NCBI GenBank assembly: GCA_964609385.1
Contig: CAZSSM010000102.1
Coordinates: 1 to 24,104 of the forward strand
DNA from: CAZSSM01 sp964609385
Lineage (GTDB): Bacteria > Planctomycetota > Planctomycetia > Isosphaerales > Isosphaeraceae
Direction of reading: 5' to 3'
DNA length: 24,104 nucleotides
Position numbers and translations under genes: made by a program
Shown here: positions 23,459 through 24,104 of the stretch, piece after piece
Position numbering within the stretch: the first letter of the stretch is position 1
How the letters are laid out: each line of letters starts with the position of its first letter
The notes under the pieces: model-generated
Database searches by the model: none
Told to the model about the DNA's origin: nothing
The model's input: the letters and a program-made list of their open reading frames with translations, nothing else

Positions 23459-24104
23459 CGCACCGTCCCCCCACCGATCCGACGATCCACCCCTGAGAAT
23501 AGTACGCCCCCACAGGCTCTCGGGACGGGCAAATCCTCATGAAATCTTCCGATTTCTTCACGATCTGCCCGCAAGGTCGACCCGGAGACCCGGGCCTCGT
23601 CGACCCAACCCGGTTCGATTCCATCCCCGATTCGAGCATCGAGGGGACATCAGCGTTAGCCTCATGGGGTAATCTTCAGAAAGGGCGATCTGCTGAAGTT
23701 TTATGCAAATTGACCTGTATTTGATGTTGGGTCCATGCTCTGAGGACATCCCTGATGAGTTGGGCGCCCGTTGTTGACCTTCGGGTAACCCCCTTTGATT
23801 GAGACGCGCTCCGGGGCCTGCTCCGTTGGGCGTCACACACAGTCCCCAGCCACTCCAGAACGGCGCCCCTCGCGCTCGCGGAACCACGATCGATCGTATC
23901 GATCCTTCTGAAGAAAGGGTGCGACGGCCCCGTTGGTCCGCTGACTCGAGAAAATCCCATGAACGCTCGACCTCGATCGCTTGATCTTACTTGGGGCCGG
24001 TCCCTCGGAACGCGACGGTGCGTCGAGGCTGGCCATCGGGTCGCAACGATCGTCGGGGTCATTCGGGGCGGGCATCGTGGTTCCCAATCGGGCCATCACC
24101 AGAC
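23459..24104. other. Right-end region without a supportable gene
   Basis: The region lies upstream of the amidohydrolase gene. Open frames here are Arg/Ser/Pro-rich on both strands without a motif or ribosome site. Visible structure: a small hairpin GAAATC-TTCC-GATTTC (23541-23556), an AT-richer stretch at about 23670-23730, and CAGTCCCCAGCCAC (23840-23853), which is the exact reverse complement of 21241-21254 in the nested repeat element. A gene could enter from the right edge, but nothing in the sequence proves it. Confidence 0.5.

Noticed and set aside
23833..24099. 88-codon minus-strand frame at the right edge
   Set aside because: No recognisable motif, Arg/Ser-rich composition and no ribosome site; it may be shadow or non-coding.

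Overview
The window looks like a stretch of chromosome from a GC-rich planctomycete, most likely of the Isosphaeraceae type. The evidence is indirect: high GC content, a secreted sulfatase, several secreted proteins of a planctomycete style (Pro/Arg/Gly-rich plus TPR, SnoaL-like plus a beta domain), an ECF sigma factor coupled to a small membrane protein, and wide gene spacing. No rRNA, tRNA, CRISPR array, phage gene or intact insertion sequence was seen.

Layout. Positions 1-182 hold the N-terminus of a sulfatase (minus strand). Positions 714-4101 hold two exported plus-strand proteins, a SnoaL-like protein and a 774-residue low-complexity/TPR protein, closed by a strong hairpin at 4119-4167. 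Positions 4360-11779 are a long minus-strand run: a solitary DNA methyltransferase, a DUF2237 protein, an unrecognised protein, a SAM methyltransferase, a serine beta-lactamase-like hydrolase, a membrane glycosyltransferase and a sigma-54-dependent activator. The run continues into lysA (11922-13274) and argH (13417-14856), and argH has a near-consensus sigma-70 promoter at 14895-14924. Positions 14857-15809 carry no intact gene, only a probable remnant of one. Positions 15810-18269 hold an anchored TPR protein that ends in a CxxCH haem motif, with an AraC/GyrI-like regulator just upstream of it. Divergent from these, 18443-19515 encodes an ECF sigma factor overlapping a membrane protein by ATGA, followed by two hairpins and a secreted protein of unknown function (19694-21154). 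A 170-base nested inverted-repeat element (21212-21381) separates that gene from a convergent pair: an alpha/beta-hydrolase that lacks its serine nucleophile, and an amidohydrolase. The last 646 bases hold no gene I can support.

How genes may work together: argH and lysA serve arginine and lysine/diaminopimelate synthesis. The ECF factor and its overlapping membrane partner look like a sigma/anti-sigma pair. The AraC gene and the TPR-CxxCH gene are 24 bases apart and are probably co-transcribed. The amidohydrolase and the altered hydrolase may form a two-gene unit.

I found no clear new defence or mobile system. The most unusual items are the nested palindromic element, the nucleophile-less alpha/beta-hydrolase, and the TPR protein with a terminal haem-binding motif.
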